Source of the DNA: Peribacillus asahii | Lineage (GTDB): Bacteria > Bacillota > Bacilli > Bacillales > DSM-1321 | Reading direction: 5' to 3' | DNA: 64,000 nucleotides | NCBI RefSeq assembly: GCF_003570725.1 | Contig: NZ_QWVS01000013.1 | Coordinates: 164,001 to 228,000, forward strand | Shown here: one piece after another, positions 13,996 to 21,619 of the stretch | Layout: the number at the start of each line of letters is the position of its first letter | How positions within the stretch are numbered: the first letter of the stretch is position 1 | Notes under the pieces: generated by a model | The model's database searches: none | Seen by the model: only the letters and a program-made list of their open reading frames with translations | Told to the model about the DNA's origin: nothing | Translations under genes and position numbers: made by a program

Positions 13996-14617
13996 TTGCC
14001 TCTCCCTCCCCAGATTGAGTTTCTAAATCTGATTTCGTTTTAATACCTTTCTTTTTCCAATCAACTAGCTTCATGTAAACAAACTTCCATGTCCGTCCAT
14101 TTCCTCTTGCAGCATCTTTGATTGCTTCAATAATCATTTCTTCTGGCTGTTCAAAACCGAAGGTCGTAATCACGTCATCGATATCATCCCGAAGAAATTC
14201 AGTGATATCTTTCTTTTCAAGGATTTTACTTTTTTCTAATAACTCAAGAATGCGGTCCACTGTTGTATCTTCATCCTCCTCTTTTTGTTTGCTTTTTTCC
14301 GATTCGATAATGATGGTCGGTGGAGCTGTCTGTTTTTCAGACAAAAGAGAAAATATTTTAAAAGCAGTGGCTTTTGTTCCTCTCTCTTTAAAATCAATCA
14401 AACCCGATTGTTTGAGTTGGTTTCTCGCTTTGTAGTAGGCATCTTTTTTTAGTCCCGTTTTCGCTTCAATCACTGATCTAGCTACCGTAAATGTTTCTTG
14501 CCAACCAGACTTGTTATTAAGGTGCATTAAAGCGTGCCATAATAGGACCGCTGATTTGGGCAACTCATTTAGTTCGAGCCAATCATAAAAAGCGTTTATT
14601 TCCCTGATGTAATTCAA
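13886..14617 (-). CDS. DnaD-like phage replication initiator (YqaL-like)
   Basis: 243 aa from a TTG start with AGGAGG 11 bases upstream. Residues ~1-90 form a winged helix (YDWLELNELPKSAVLLWHAL, then FTVARSVIEAKTGLKKDAYYKARNQL). After an acidic linker, residues ~135-195 match the DnaD C-terminal domain (EMIIEAIKDAARGNGRTWKFVYMKL with YMKLVDW). It opens the origin and recruits the helicase loader encoded next. The gene order matches the skin element. Confidence 0.88.
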   Translation of the reverse strand: MNYIREINAFYDWLELNELPKSAVLLWHALMHLNNKSGWQETFTVARSVIEAKTGLKKDAYYKARNQLKQSGLIDFKERGTKATAFKIFSLLSEKQTAPPTIIIESEKSKQKEEDEDTTVDRILELLEKSKILEKKDITEFLRDDIDDVITTFGFEQPEEMIIEAIKDAARGNGRTWKFVYMKLVDWKKKGIKTKSDLETQSGEGEANGKKVYQHRTGYGRPSSKSAEQALREAEEARRVWGG

Positions 14618-14620
14618 TGC

Positions 14621-14791
14621 CTACTCCCTCCTCTCACAAACCGCCATTCTATTTTTTATTGATTTCACCGTATAATCCGGATAACGCTTCATATATTGAA
14701 GTACAAGCCTTTCCAAATGTTCCTTATCCCTCGCCTCCTTGAAAATCCAAGAAGGCAACAGGACGTTGGTTTTATATTCAAAGTTACTCAT
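14621..14791 (-). CDS. 56-aa phage protein between recT and the DnaD gene
   Basis: MSNFEYKTNVLLPSWIFKEARDKEHLERLVLQY..YPDYTVKSIKNRM: overlaps the recT stop as ATGA and ends at the ribosome binding site of the DnaD-like gene, so it is clearly an operon member. Helical, basic C-terminus. Similar short proteins follow recT in Bacillus phages; function unknown. Confidence 0.6.
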   Translation of the reverse strand: MSNFEYKTNVLLPSWIFKEARDKEHLERLVLQYMKRYPDYTVKSIKNRMAVCERRE

Positions 14792-15684
14792 TGTTCAAAA
14801 TCGAATTCTTCTTGATCAAGAATGGAAGGCTTTTGCTCTTTCGACGCTTCTGGGTCATTTACAGACTGAGCATCGATAATATCTGGACCGTCACCGTCGA
14901 TTGTCACTTCATGAGCTTCGTCCGTAATATCTTTCATTTCTGATTCTTCCTTCTCGTCTTCCATAACCGCTGTTTGCATTTCAACTGATAAAATCCCCCA
15001 CTTACCAAGCATGTTTCTTAAAACAGTTTTCATAGCCATGGCATCGTAATCTGATTTCCATACATTATTTAGGGACTTTTTGTCCTTGGCTTTATTGTGT
15101 TTGATTCGATGCTCTTCAATTTGGTCCCGGGTCCAATAGACGGTCTTTTCAAATCCATTGATAAGTTTGAAGTACCCGCAATAGCCAATAACTTTCTCAC
15201 TAGTGGCAGCATCCAAATCGAGGTCAATTTCTTCTGTAAGGCGATTCCATTTAAGCAGCTCTCCTTCTTTTACAGGAATGACGTTAATCCCTTTATACTG
15301 ACCGGTTCTTAACGCTAGTTGAATGTAGCCTTTATATCCAAGCTGAAATTGTGCTGCTTTATGGCCTTTCTTGCTATCGTAGAATGGGACAATCCAGGCA
15401 TATCCCAAGTTTTTATCAATCGGTAAATCAAGAGTTGCAGCAACTAAGGCTGATGAAATGATACTCATTGGTTCTGCTGTACGAATGGCAGTGTCCCCGT
15501 TATAGATATTTAAGAGCGATGACATGAATTGTGGAGCTTTTTTACCAAGAACTTGTTCAAATTTTTTATTCATAGTAGGTGTATTTAATAACCCTTTAAG
15601 TCCAAGTGATTGAGCTGATACTTGTTTAGTTGCCGTTTCTTGTTTTTGTGATAATTGATTTTTTAAAGCAGAATTTGTAGCCAT
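14788..15684 (-). CDS. recT: RecT-family single-strand annealing recombinase (YqaK-like)
   Basis: 298 aa. Conserved RecT blocks: AAQFQLGYKGYIQLALRTGQYK near residue 110, KKSLNNVWKSDYDAMAMKTVLRNML near 205 and an acidic disordered tail ending FDFEQ, as in proteins that bind SSB-like partners. It anneals complementary strands exposed by the exonuclease encoded just upstream; start codon overlaps that gene's stop (TAATG). Confidence 0.93.
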   Translation of the reverse strand: MATNSALKNQLSQKQETATKQVSAQSLGLKGLLNTPTMNKKFEQVLGKKAPQFMSSLLNIYNGDTAIRTAEPMSIISSALVAATLDLPIDKNLGYAWIVPFYDSKKGHKAAQFQLGYKGYIQLALRTGQYKGINVIPVKEGELLKWNRLTEEIDLDLDAATSEKVIGYCGYFKLINGFEKTVYWTRDQIEEHRIKHNKAKDKKSLNNVWKSDYDAMAMKTVLRNMLGKWGILSVEMQTAVMEDEKEESEMKDITDEAHEVTIDGDGPDIIDAQSVNDPEASKEQKPSILDQEEFDFEQ

Positions 15685-16634
15685 TAGTTAGTCATCTCCT
15701 TTACAGAAAATTTACGAAAACTAGTTTCTTTCAAGACTTCGCGATAAATATCAGGGAATTTTTCTTTCAAAGCTTTGGAATCCACTCTATTTTGGGACTG
15801 GTTCTTCCAGGAAACTAAGAAGCTATCAACTAACCCTGTTTCAGCATCTTTCAATTCAGCTTTGATTTTATTTTCAATTTCTGTTTTAGCTGTTTTAATC
15901 AACTTTTCATCAGCTTTGATTTTTTCGTATTGAGCTAACATATCCTTGAAATCAGAAGGGAGAATAATTTCCTTCTCTTTTTCCGCACGTTCATATTTCT
16001 CTTTCAGATACTTTTCAGCTGCACTGGATCCGTCCAGTTCTGGTGGATGCCCTTGAATAACGTGATATTCCCAAAAATGCTTTTCTGCATTGAAAATAAT
16101 GTTGATTAATTCATCGTCACGCTCAACTTCTTTCCAGATGAATTTGTTTCCACCAACCAATACAGCGATATAACCTGTTTCCTTGCCTGTAACACCGAGA
16201 TAGTGCTGAACTTGAACCAGATAGGTAGCTGGGATTTCATCAGCTTCCCATTCCTTCGCTAAGTAAGCGCTGGCAGTCTTGCATTCTAATACAGCCGATT
16301 CCCCTACAACTAGCCTGTCCACATTCGCTTTGATAAAAGGATATTCCGGATGGCTGTACATAAAATTAGTCCGACGTACTTTCTTTTCTGTACGCTTTTC
16401 AAATTCCTTAGCCACCACGTTCTCCATTTCATTTCCCCAATAAATTGCCTCATTATCGATTTCTTGAGGTGTAACTTGTCCAGTTTTTTCGAGCCATAAT
16501 TCAAAAGCTGTACGATATTTATTTAAACCAAGGATGATGCCGGCATCAGATCCACCAATACCCTTTGTACGTTCTTCAAGCCATTCGATACGGGTCATCT
16601 CACGAGTAGAAATAGCGTTTTGATTCATTGCCAT
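15684..16634 (-). CDS. yqaJ: YqaJ-family viral recombinase/exonuclease
   Basis: 316 aa. GIGGSDAGIILGLNKY (YqaJ fold motif), then AVLECKTAS giving the Glu-x-Lys of the lambda-exonuclease-like site, followed by PATYLVQVQHYLGVTG with the catalytic Gln. It resects double-strand ends to give substrate for RecT. Start at the ATG at 16634 (AGGAGGC 8 bases upstream) rather than the ATG seven codons earlier. Confidence 0.93.
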   Translation of the reverse strand: MAMNQNAISTREMTRIEWLEERTKGIGGSDAGIILGLNKYRTAFELWLEKTGQVTPQEIDNEAIYWGNEMENVVAKEFEKRTEKKVRRTNFMYSHPEYPFIKANVDRLVVGESAVLECKTASAYLAKEWEADEIPATYLVQVQHYLGVTGKETGYIAVLVGGNKFIWKEVERDDELINIIFNAEKHFWEYHVIQGHPPELDGSSAAEKYLKEKYERAEKEKEIILPSDFKDMLAQYEKIKADEKLIKTAKTEIENKIKAELKDAETGLVDSFLVSWKNQSQNRVDSKALKEKFPDIYREVLKETSFRKFSVKEMTN

Positions 16635-16647
16635 ACAAATTGCCTCC

Positions 16648-16733
16648 TTTACCACTATTGAAGTAATGTGCTAAAATAGTAGTATTCAAATTAGTTTTGA
16701 ACTTCTGACTCCTATTGCCGTAGGAGTCTTTTT
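16648..16733 (+). ncRNA. Second candidate short plus-strand RNA (promoter-hairpin-terminator)
   Basis: TTTACC (16648) - 18 bases - extended -10 TG-C-TAAAAT (16672-16677), then hairpin TTCAAA/TTTGAA and a terminator GACTCCTA-TTGCCG-TAGGAGTC with TTTTT ending at 16733, adjoining the stop of the YqaI-like gene. Same layout as 9029-9105. It is antisense to the operon leader of yqaJ and could interfere with it. Confidence 0.45.
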
Positions 16734-16951
16734 CATTCAGCCGTTCTGAATTTAAATCCATAAACTTCACTCATGTAATCCTGCCAGTATTCTTGCAAAA
16801 CCATCTCATCACGTTCAGGATCTTCGAAGTAATCATCACCAGGCCAAATCTCATGACCAAAATAATCAACGCCAATCGCTTCTTCTTGCTCAACTCCATA
16901 TGGATAACCAGTACGTTCAGCTTGAGTAATATCGGGATGCTGAATATTCAT
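16733..16951 (-). CDS. YqaI-family phage protein
   Basis: 72 aa: HPDITQAERTGYPYGVEQE, then VDYFGHEIWPGDDYFEDPER and the close DYMSEVYGFKFRTAE, resembling YqaI of the skin element (the D-x-F-G-x-E-I..GDD block and GF-x-F ending). The start is placed at 16951 (GAGGAG 7 bases upstream); the frame is open for 39 more codons through the structured leader. It precedes yqaJ, as in skin. Function unknown. Confidence 0.65.
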   Translation of the reverse strand: MNIQHPDITQAERTGYPYGVEQEEAIGVDYFGHEIWPGDDYFEDPERDEMVLQEYWQDYMSEVYGFKFRTAE

Positions 16952-17001
16952 GAAATCGCTCCTCTCTATCAATTTTCCAAAGAACAGGTGCTTCATTCGC
17001 A

Positions 17002-17102
17002 CCGTGGGACTCAAGGTGGTATAGATTTTAGATGGAGAAAATATTTTTTCTCTTGAGCCCCACGGCAAGAACGAATTCTTGCCGCAGCAGAATCAATCTG
17101 CT
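17002..17102 (-). promoter_or_regulatory. Highly structured leader of the yqaI-yqaJ-recT operon
   Basis: Read on the minus strand: hairpin AGCAGA/TCTGCT (17086-17102), hairpin GGCAAGAA-TTCG-TTCTTGCC (17064-17083, UUCG loop), then a 14-bp long-range stem CCGTGGGGCTCAAG / CTTGAGTCCCACGG (17052-17065 with 17002-17015, one G-T pair) enclosing GAGAAAA/TTTTCTC. None has a terminal T run. Possible roles: attenuation, antitermination (put-like) or mRNA protection. Confidence 0.55.
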
Positions 17103-17132
17103 AAACTATAAATGCCGTTAACTTAAGCAGTT

Positions 17133-17165
17133 AAAAAGTAGTGAGCCCCCAGCTTGCTACTTTTT
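17133..17165. terminator. Bidirectional terminator between regulatory and recombination operons
   Basis: AAAAAGTAG / CTACTTTTT with an internal GC-rich loop; T run on both strands. Separates the operon ending at 17157 from the yqaI leader. Confidence 0.8.
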
Positions 17166-17234
17166 TATTTTTGAAAGAAGAAACTGTTTTGTTTCGTTAG
17201 AAAGGCTAAGCCACTCTCCTGCTTTAATAATCAA
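17157..17234 (-). CDS. Possible 25-aa peptide at the operon end
   Basis: TTG start overlapping the preceding stop (TTGA), with GGGAGGGTG 5 bases upstream; reads MIIKAGEWLSLSNETKQFLL and ends inside the terminator stem. The good ribosome site is the main support. Could be a leader-type or decayed gene. Confidence 0.3.
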   Translation of the reverse strand: MIIKAGEWLSLSNETKQFLLSKIKK

Positions 17235-17878
17235 TGTTCCACCCTCCCAAATGAACGTGCTCGCTCTTCAAAATACTGCTCTTTCCTCAAATCCTCAAAG
17301 TATGATACAGATGGAATAATGACATAATCTGAAATCGCTTCTCGCGTCCAGTTCTTCACAACCTGTTCATAGTCCAAATCCCAATTTTGTCTCAATGAAG
17401 ACAGAGTGGCCTCTGCTGCCTGTTTTATATCTAGAATTTCCTCTGCCATTTTCATTAGCTCTATACGAGTTTGTTCATCAATTGAACGACCAGGGCGCAT
17501 ATCTTTACTCATTCGTTTTAAGCTCTCTGCGGCATTAATAGCCCCCTCGGCTTGCTGGACTAAATTATTCAATTGATCCGGCACAGATTCTAGTAATCTA
17601 GGGTCTGTAGCCGGTAATCCAACTTGATAGATATGTTTGATTTTGTCCTGTGCCGTGTAGTCTTGAACAATTCTGCACCAATCTATAGCTAATTCAAAAG
17701 GTGGAATGGAATGCCCTTCCTCGATATTTGTTAGCCGTCTTTCCGTTATTCCTAGAGCATGAGAAAGATAACGTTTAGTACGGCGTTCGACTTGACACGA
17801 ACGCTCCCTCGCTACTCTTAGCACTGTTCCTATCTGTGAAGGAGAATATAAAATCGTTCTACTTGAATTGTTCGACAT
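17231..17878 (-). CDS. XRE-like HTH phage regulator
   Basis: 215 aa. Residues ~12-70 fit an XRE helix-turn-helix (IGTVLRVARERSCQVERRTKRYLSHALGITERRLTNIEEG), the rest is helical with a coiled segment (LNNLVQQAEGAINAAESLKRM) for oligomerisation. In the early regulatory operon downstream of Rha. Likely controls early or late promoters; target unknown. Confidence 0.65.
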   Translation of the reverse strand: MSNNSSRTILYSPSQIGTVLRVARERSCQVERRTKRYLSHALGITERRLTNIEEGHSIPPFELAIDWCRIVQDYTAQDKIKHIYQVGLPATDPRLLESVPDQLNNLVQQAEGAINAAESLKRMSKDMRPGRSIDEQTRIELMKMAEEILDIKQAAEATLSSLRQNWDLDYEQVVKNWTREAISDYVIIPSVSYFEDLRKEQYFEERARSFGRVEH

Positions 17879-17932
17879 TTTGTTCGCCTCCGATTATTTA
17901 GTTTTCAAAGATACAATAGTAATAGATTCCAA

Positions 17933-18634
17933 TTAAGAAACTTTCCGTGGCACCCAGTTCTCTATGTAGTTAATCGCTGATTGAAGTTCCTGGCGTTTCA
18001 CGTCTTTATAGCTAGCAACACCGAATCTATCTTTAATTTCTCGATAGATTTCCTTAAAGAGCTTTGGCCTTGTTTCGGGATCGTCGCTAAGTTCATAAAC
18101 CTTTGAAGCAATACATTTTTGTAATCGACGTTGCTCACCATGGTCCAATGTGATTTGTTGCTCGACCTTTTGATCAACTTGAGTAATCAATTTTCTGATT
18201 TCATGCTGTTCTTCTTTGATAGCTTGAGTGTCTTCTACCAAGTCGGCTGTGGTACGAAGAACCGTTACAAGTGCTTGGTCTTTAGATAAAGGAACGACTT
18301 TGTTCTGCTCAATGTGTTCGCGCATTCTCTTGAACTCTTGGATGAACTTTACTTTCATCTTCATCGCTTCTGGAGTGACATAGGACATTGCAACAAGTGT
18401 GAAGGCATCTTCTGTTAAATTAAATTTTGAATACCACTGTTTATTTTGCGAATGTTGATATTGGGCCTCCTGAAAGTTTAGGGCACCCCATTCAGCTTCA
18501 TCAGCCTGATTCAATTTTTCAATTTGGTTAACGATGTCAGTCATTACATTGTCATGACGTTTGCCAAATACCTCAGCGACTGTCAAACTATCAGTGACAA
18601 TCTTGTTATTTTCAATAAAAACTAGTCGGCTCAT
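17933..18634 (-). CDS. Rha-family antirepressor-like protein with ORF6C domain
   Basis: 233 aa. Residues ~8-100 are pRha: SLTVAEVFGKRHDNVMTDI, then KFNLTEDAFTLVAMSYVTPEAMKMKVKFI. Residues ~165-230 match ORF6C (GEQRRLQKCIASKVYELSDD, FGVASYKDVKRQELQSAINYI). Such two-domain proteins act as antirepressors or DNA-binding regulators in temperate phages. Start overlaps the upstream stop (18634). Confidence 0.88.
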   Translation of the reverse strand: MSRLVFIENNKIVTDSLTVAEVFGKRHDNVMTDIVNQIEKLNQADEAEWGALNFQEAQYQHSQNKQWYSKFNLTEDAFTLVAMSYVTPEAMKMKVKFIQEFKRMREHIEQNKVVPLSKDQALVTVLRTTADLVEDTQAIKEEQHEIRKLITQVDQKVEQQITLDHGEQRRLQKCIASKVYELSDDPETRPKLFKEIYREIKDRFGVASYKDVKRQELQSAINYIENWVPRKVS

Positions 18635-18930
18635 TAAATAGCCTCCTTTTCTGACTTTTTAAAGTTATACTGGTTAGTTCTTGCCCATTTGATTAAAAAG
18701 GCACGACATTCAGTTGCTGGAAAGTACCACTTTTGACCGATTTTGAATTTCGGGAAATCAGGATGATGAAAGAATTTATCTTGCATGGTATTCCAACTCA
18801 TATTCGTTTGACGTTTGAGTTCCTTGACATCCCAGAACGTTAACTCTTTATCCAGTTGGTCTAAACGTTTTTTAACCTCGCTCATGTAAAGGTCTTTTAG
18901 TTGTTGTTCGTCAATTTGAATTTGAAACAA
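18634..18930 (-). CDS. Winged-HTH phage protein, DUF771/excisionase-like
   Basis: 98 aa from a TTG at 18930, with AGGAGG 14 bases up to the start; a GTG three codons earlier overlaps the site. The C-terminal half LTFWDVKELKRQTNMSWNTM, then KIGQKWYFPATECRAFLIKWA is a MerR-like/excisionase wing. By position after the Cro-like gene it may help excision or early regulation. Family call tentative. Confidence 0.6.
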   Translation of the reverse strand: MFQIQIDEQQLKDLYMSEVKKRLDQLDKELTFWDVKELKRQTNMSWNTMQDKFFHHPDFPKFKIGQKWYFPATECRAFLIKWARTNQYNFKKSEKEAI

Positions 18931-18942
18931 GACAATCACCTC

Positions 18943-19089
18943 CTACGAAATATGTTTTTCAAGAAACTTGAGTAAATCTTGAATCGCATCTTCTTTCGTG
19001 TAGTTGCTGTCACTTTGTAAAGCATTAGCAATTGTTAAGATGTCAGTTCTTATTTCTGACTCATAGAGCATTTCATCGATGTTCATCAT
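18943..19089 (-). CDS. 48-aa acidic phage protein, unknown
   Basis: MMNIDEMLYESEIRTDILTIANALQSDSNYTKEDAIQDLLKF: helical and acidic; the second Met (19086) is an equally good start. AAAGGAGTG lies ~10 bases upstream. It ends where the ribosome site of the next gene begins. Short proteins of this build often follow cro in Bacillus phages. Confidence 0.55.
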   Translation of the reverse strand: MMNIDEMLYESEIRTDILTIANALQSDSNYTKEDAIQDLLKFLEKHIS

Positions 19090-19107
19090 GATGTAAAATC
19101 ACTCCTT

Positions 19108-19368
19108 TTAAGCTGTACTCGAATTGTGTACCACACTACACACATCAGTTAAAAAAAATAAATCTTCGAATTTTTTATCTGGAAATGCCTTCATTGCACC
19201 AACAATAAGACTTTCGCCTGAAGAACAATATTCATTATGATTTTCAGGAAGCTTAGCTCTCCAAAGACGGCTTCGTGAAATTCCCATTTGTTTCGCTAAT
19301 TCGGTGTCATTCCAATTATTTTTTTCCTGAAGTTCTTCGAGAACATCTACACGAAGTTTAATTTTCAA
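19108..19368 (-). CDS. Cro-like HTH repressor
   Basis: 86 aa from a TTG with GGGGGTG 6 bases upstream. Residues ~8-40: VDVLEELQEKNNWNDTELAKQMGISRSRLWRAKLP, a clear HTH. Divergent from the cI-like gene across a 170-base switch region with strong promoter and operators. Probably turns down lysogenic transcription and starts the lytic course. An operator-like palindrome (19125-19142) lies inside its 3' end. Confidence 0.8.
   Translation of the reverse strand: MKIKLRVDVLEELQEKNNWNDTELAKQMGISRSRLWRAKLPENHNEYCSSGESLIVGAMKAFPDKKFEDLFFLTDVCSVVHNSSTA
19125..19142. promoter_or_regulatory. Operator-like palindrome inside the cro-like gene
   Basis: TGTGTA-CCACAC-TACACA, sharing the TGTGTA(G) half-site with the switch-region operators. 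Confidence 0.45.
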
Positions 19369-19395
19369 TTTATTCACCCCCTTATGTTTCACCCT

Positions 19396-19434
19396 CTACA
19401 CACTTAGTATAAAACACTTGTGTAGTTAATGCAA
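19396..19434 (-). promoter_or_regulatory. Early lytic promoter with operator flanks
   Basis: Minus strand TTGCAT (19429-19434), 17 bases, TATACT (19406-19411): near-consensus sigma-A promoter. CTACACA (19396-19402) and TGTGTAG (19419-19425) form an inverted pair around the -10, fitting repression by the cI-like protein. Confidence 0.8.
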
Positions 19435-19452
19435 CATAATTATCGAAAAATT

Positions 19453-19466
19453 TGTAGCTCACTACA
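19453..19466. promoter_or_regulatory. Second operator in the switch region
   Basis: TGTAG-CTCA-CTACA palindrome; the right half reads CTACACA as in the first operator. Lies between the two divergent promoters. Confidence 0.6.
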
Positions 19467-19474
19467 CAGTTTTT

Positions 19475-19504
19475 TTGTTTCGTACATGAAACACATTTGA
19501 TAAT
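19475..19504 (+). promoter_or_regulatory. Candidate promoter of the cI-like gene
   Basis: TTGTTT, 18 bases, GATAAT. The spacer carries GTTTC-GTACAT-GAAAC, an inverted repeat that may be a separate regulatory site. Confidence 0.4.
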
Positions 19505-19536
19505 ATATGGTTAGAATATAATCAGGTGGTATTAAT

Positions 19537-20010
19537 ATGGACCTTAAAGAATTTGGATTATTTTTTGCGCAAGCAAGAGAAGAAAGTGGATATGAAAGTC
19601 AACGACAACTAGCTATTGCATCTGGTGTCAGTAACGGTACTATCGCAAGAATCGAGGCTGGTACTCAAAAACCAACTCCAGAAACTTTAAAAAAAATAGC
19701 CCCTTTCTTAAAGTCAGTTGATTACAATGATTTATTAAATGGTATTGGCTACACAGAAGAAAAAGCAACACCCAACCAAAATTCAAAGGCCCCTACCCTT
19801 TCACAAAAAGACGAAAAAGACATTGCAAAAAGGCTTGAACAAATAAGAAATGAAATCGAGCATACGGATGGACTCTCTTTCGATGGTGAACCTATGAGCG
19901 AAGAAGCCGTAGAGTCTCTTATGGAAGCTATGGAGCATATTGTTCGTCAGACAAAACGCATTAACAAGAAATACATTCCTAAAAAACATAGAGAAGATAA
20001 CAAAGAATAG
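19537..20010 (+). CDS. cI-like XRE repressor
   Basis: 157 aa. HTH at residues ~8-60 (FAQAREESGYESQRQLAIASGVSNGTIARIEAGTQKPT), then a low-complexity linker and a helical tail (LEQIRNEIEHTDGLSFDGEPMSEEAVESLMEAM). The ImmA-type peptidase follows 18 bases later, so this is an ICEBs1/phi105-style pair in which the peptidase inactivates the repressor. It should bind the TGTGTAG operators. Confidence 0.88.
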   Translation: MDLKEFGLFFAQAREESGYESQRQLAIASGVSNGTIARIEAGTQKPTPETLKKIAPFLKSVDYNDLLNGIGYTEEKATPNQNSKAPTLSQKDEKDIAKRLEQIRNEIEHTDGLSFDGEPMSEEAVESLMEAMEHIVRQTKRINKKYIPKKHREDNKE

Positions 20011-20028
20011 GGATGCGAGGCGATTTAT

Positions 20029-20463
20029 TTGAACTGGATCAAGAGCATCGTGAACGAATTAGAAAAGAAATATCAAACAACAGACCCTTTCGAACTCGCA
20101 TCTTTATTAAAAATCGAAGTTATTCCGTGGGATTTACATGAAGAGATTAATGGGTTTTATAAGTATGACAGACGAAATAAATACATAGTATATAACAACA
20201 ACTTACCTGAAGAAACTCAACGCTTTGTATGCGCCCATGAGTTAGGACATGCTATATTACATCCAAGATCCAACACCCCCTTCCTCAGAAAAAATACGCT
20301 CTTTTCGATTGATAAGATAGAAGTCGAAGCTAATACATTCGCTGTTGAATTTCTTCTTCAGGATAATTTTATTTCTGAATATTCAAATACTAACTTATCA
20401 ATCTATGAAATATGCGAGATGCATGGTATTCCTCGTGAATTATCGCATCTCAAAAAAATTTAA
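20029..20463 (+). CDS. immA: ImmA/IrrE-family metallopeptidase
   Basis: 144 aa from TTG with GAGGCG 6 bases upstream. Zinc motif HELGH in FVCAHELGHAILHP at residues ~70-75, followed by EVEANTFAVEFLL with the third ligand Glu, the classic ImmA pattern. Predicted to cut the cI-like repressor on induction. Confidence 0.92.
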   Translation: MNWIKSIVNELEKKYQTTDPFELASLLKIEVIPWDLHEEINGFYKYDRRNKYIVYNNNLPEETQRFVCAHELGHAILHPRSNTPFLRKNTLFSIDKIEVEANTFAVEFLLQDNFISEYSNTNLSIYEICEMHGIPRELSHLKKI

Positions 20464-20544
20464 GTTTGAACTGTGACTATTATCACATGACATTTTTATC
20501 AAGAATATTCGTTCTGTTGTTTGTATTAAAGGGAGGAAGTTTAA

Positions 20545-21426
20545 ATGTGGGTTTTTTCAGTCCTATTTTTATTAAGTGGATTAATAACTATTGTCGGTTT
20601 GTTTTTATTAATTCCAAAGAAAACAAGAACAAAAGGCAAACAAATATCAATTGGTTTTTTTCTTGTTTGTTTAGTTAGTTATGCTATTGCACCTGAGAAA
20701 AGTTATCCAAACGATGAACCAGGAACTATCACTAAAGCGCAATATAAGCAAATTAAAGACGGAATGACAAAAGATAAAATCATCAATATTCTAGGAGAAC
20801 CACATTCTAAAGATGATGATATAAACGAATGGGAGTACTCAGGGATTAACGGAGTGGAAAAAAAATCTTATGCATCTTTTCACTTTGATCCAGACGATAA
20901 ACTAGAATTTAAACTGGAAGGCGGGCTACTAAGTAAAATCGAAACTACAGATGCTTCTACTAACGACGTACCAGCTAACGAAGATTATACATATGATATT
21001 GAATTTGCTATTGAAGAAACTATAGGAGAAAACGTTAATTGGGATGACGAATCAAAAGATGTCGTCAAAAAAGTTGAAGTCAATGACAATATTGGAAAAA
21101 ACGATGGTAGTAAATTAATTCTTGTTCACTTAAATGGACCAATTGCACTTACAGGTAGTGGAGTTAGACAAAAAGTGAATGAGCAAACTTTAGAGATTGC
21201 TAAAGCTTTAACACAAGATGACTCATTAGATTTTGAAATAGATAGCATTACGTATTGGTGGTACTTGCCTCTTACCGATAGTTACGGAAAAACAAAAGAA
21301 AAAACTGCATATAAAATCTCATTAGAGCGAGATACATTAGAAAATATCAACTATGAGGATTTAGCGTATGTTGATTTACCAACGATAGCTAATCAATACA
21401 ACGTATTGTTCAACGATCAAGAATAG
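20545..21426 (+). CDS. Membrane protein with SmpA/BamE-like domain, unknown role
   Basis: 293 aa. Two N-terminal membrane helices (residues ~2-22 and ~36-50), then an exported or cytoplasmic domain. Residues ~62-100 (TKAQYKQIKDGMTKDKIINILGEP..EWEYSG) match the SmpA/OmlA fold (Y-x-x-I-x-x-G-M-T..V-x-x-I-L-G-x-P). The C-terminal 170 residues are unassigned. Plus-strand location beside repressor genes suggests expression in the lysogen. Superinfection exclusion or surface modification are options; nothing decides between them. Confidence 0.7.
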   Translation: MWVFSVLFLLSGLITIVGLFLLIPKKTRTKGKQISIGFFLVCLVSYAIAPEKSYPNDEPGTITKAQYKQIKDGMTKDKIINILGEPHSKDDDINEWEYSGINGVEKKSYASFHFDPDDKLEFKLEGGLLSKIETTDASTNDVPANEDYTYDIEFAIEETIGENVNWDDESKDVVKKVEVNDNIGKNDGSKLILVHLNGPIALTGSGVRQKVNEQTLEIAKALTQDDSLDFEIDSITYWWYLPLTDSYGKTKEKTAYKISLERDTLENINYEDLAYVDLPTIANQYNVLFNDQE

Positions 21427-21619
21427 CCTTCTTTCAAACCTTTAGATAACCTTTTCTATTTACCCCTTTACAAAGTAATTTGTAAATGAAGACCGTATGA
21501 ATTCAGAGCAAGCGCGGGTTGTTTAAATATGAGGATTAGCTGCTAATAATCCGTTTATGGAAGTCTCACCTGTTCTAACTTGGTATTAATTATCAATCTA
21601 TATAAATGGGGGTTGTTTT
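21427..21619. other. Intergenic, nothing clear
   Basis: AT-rich with no open frame of interest; may contain the promoter of the next gene. Confidence 0.5.
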
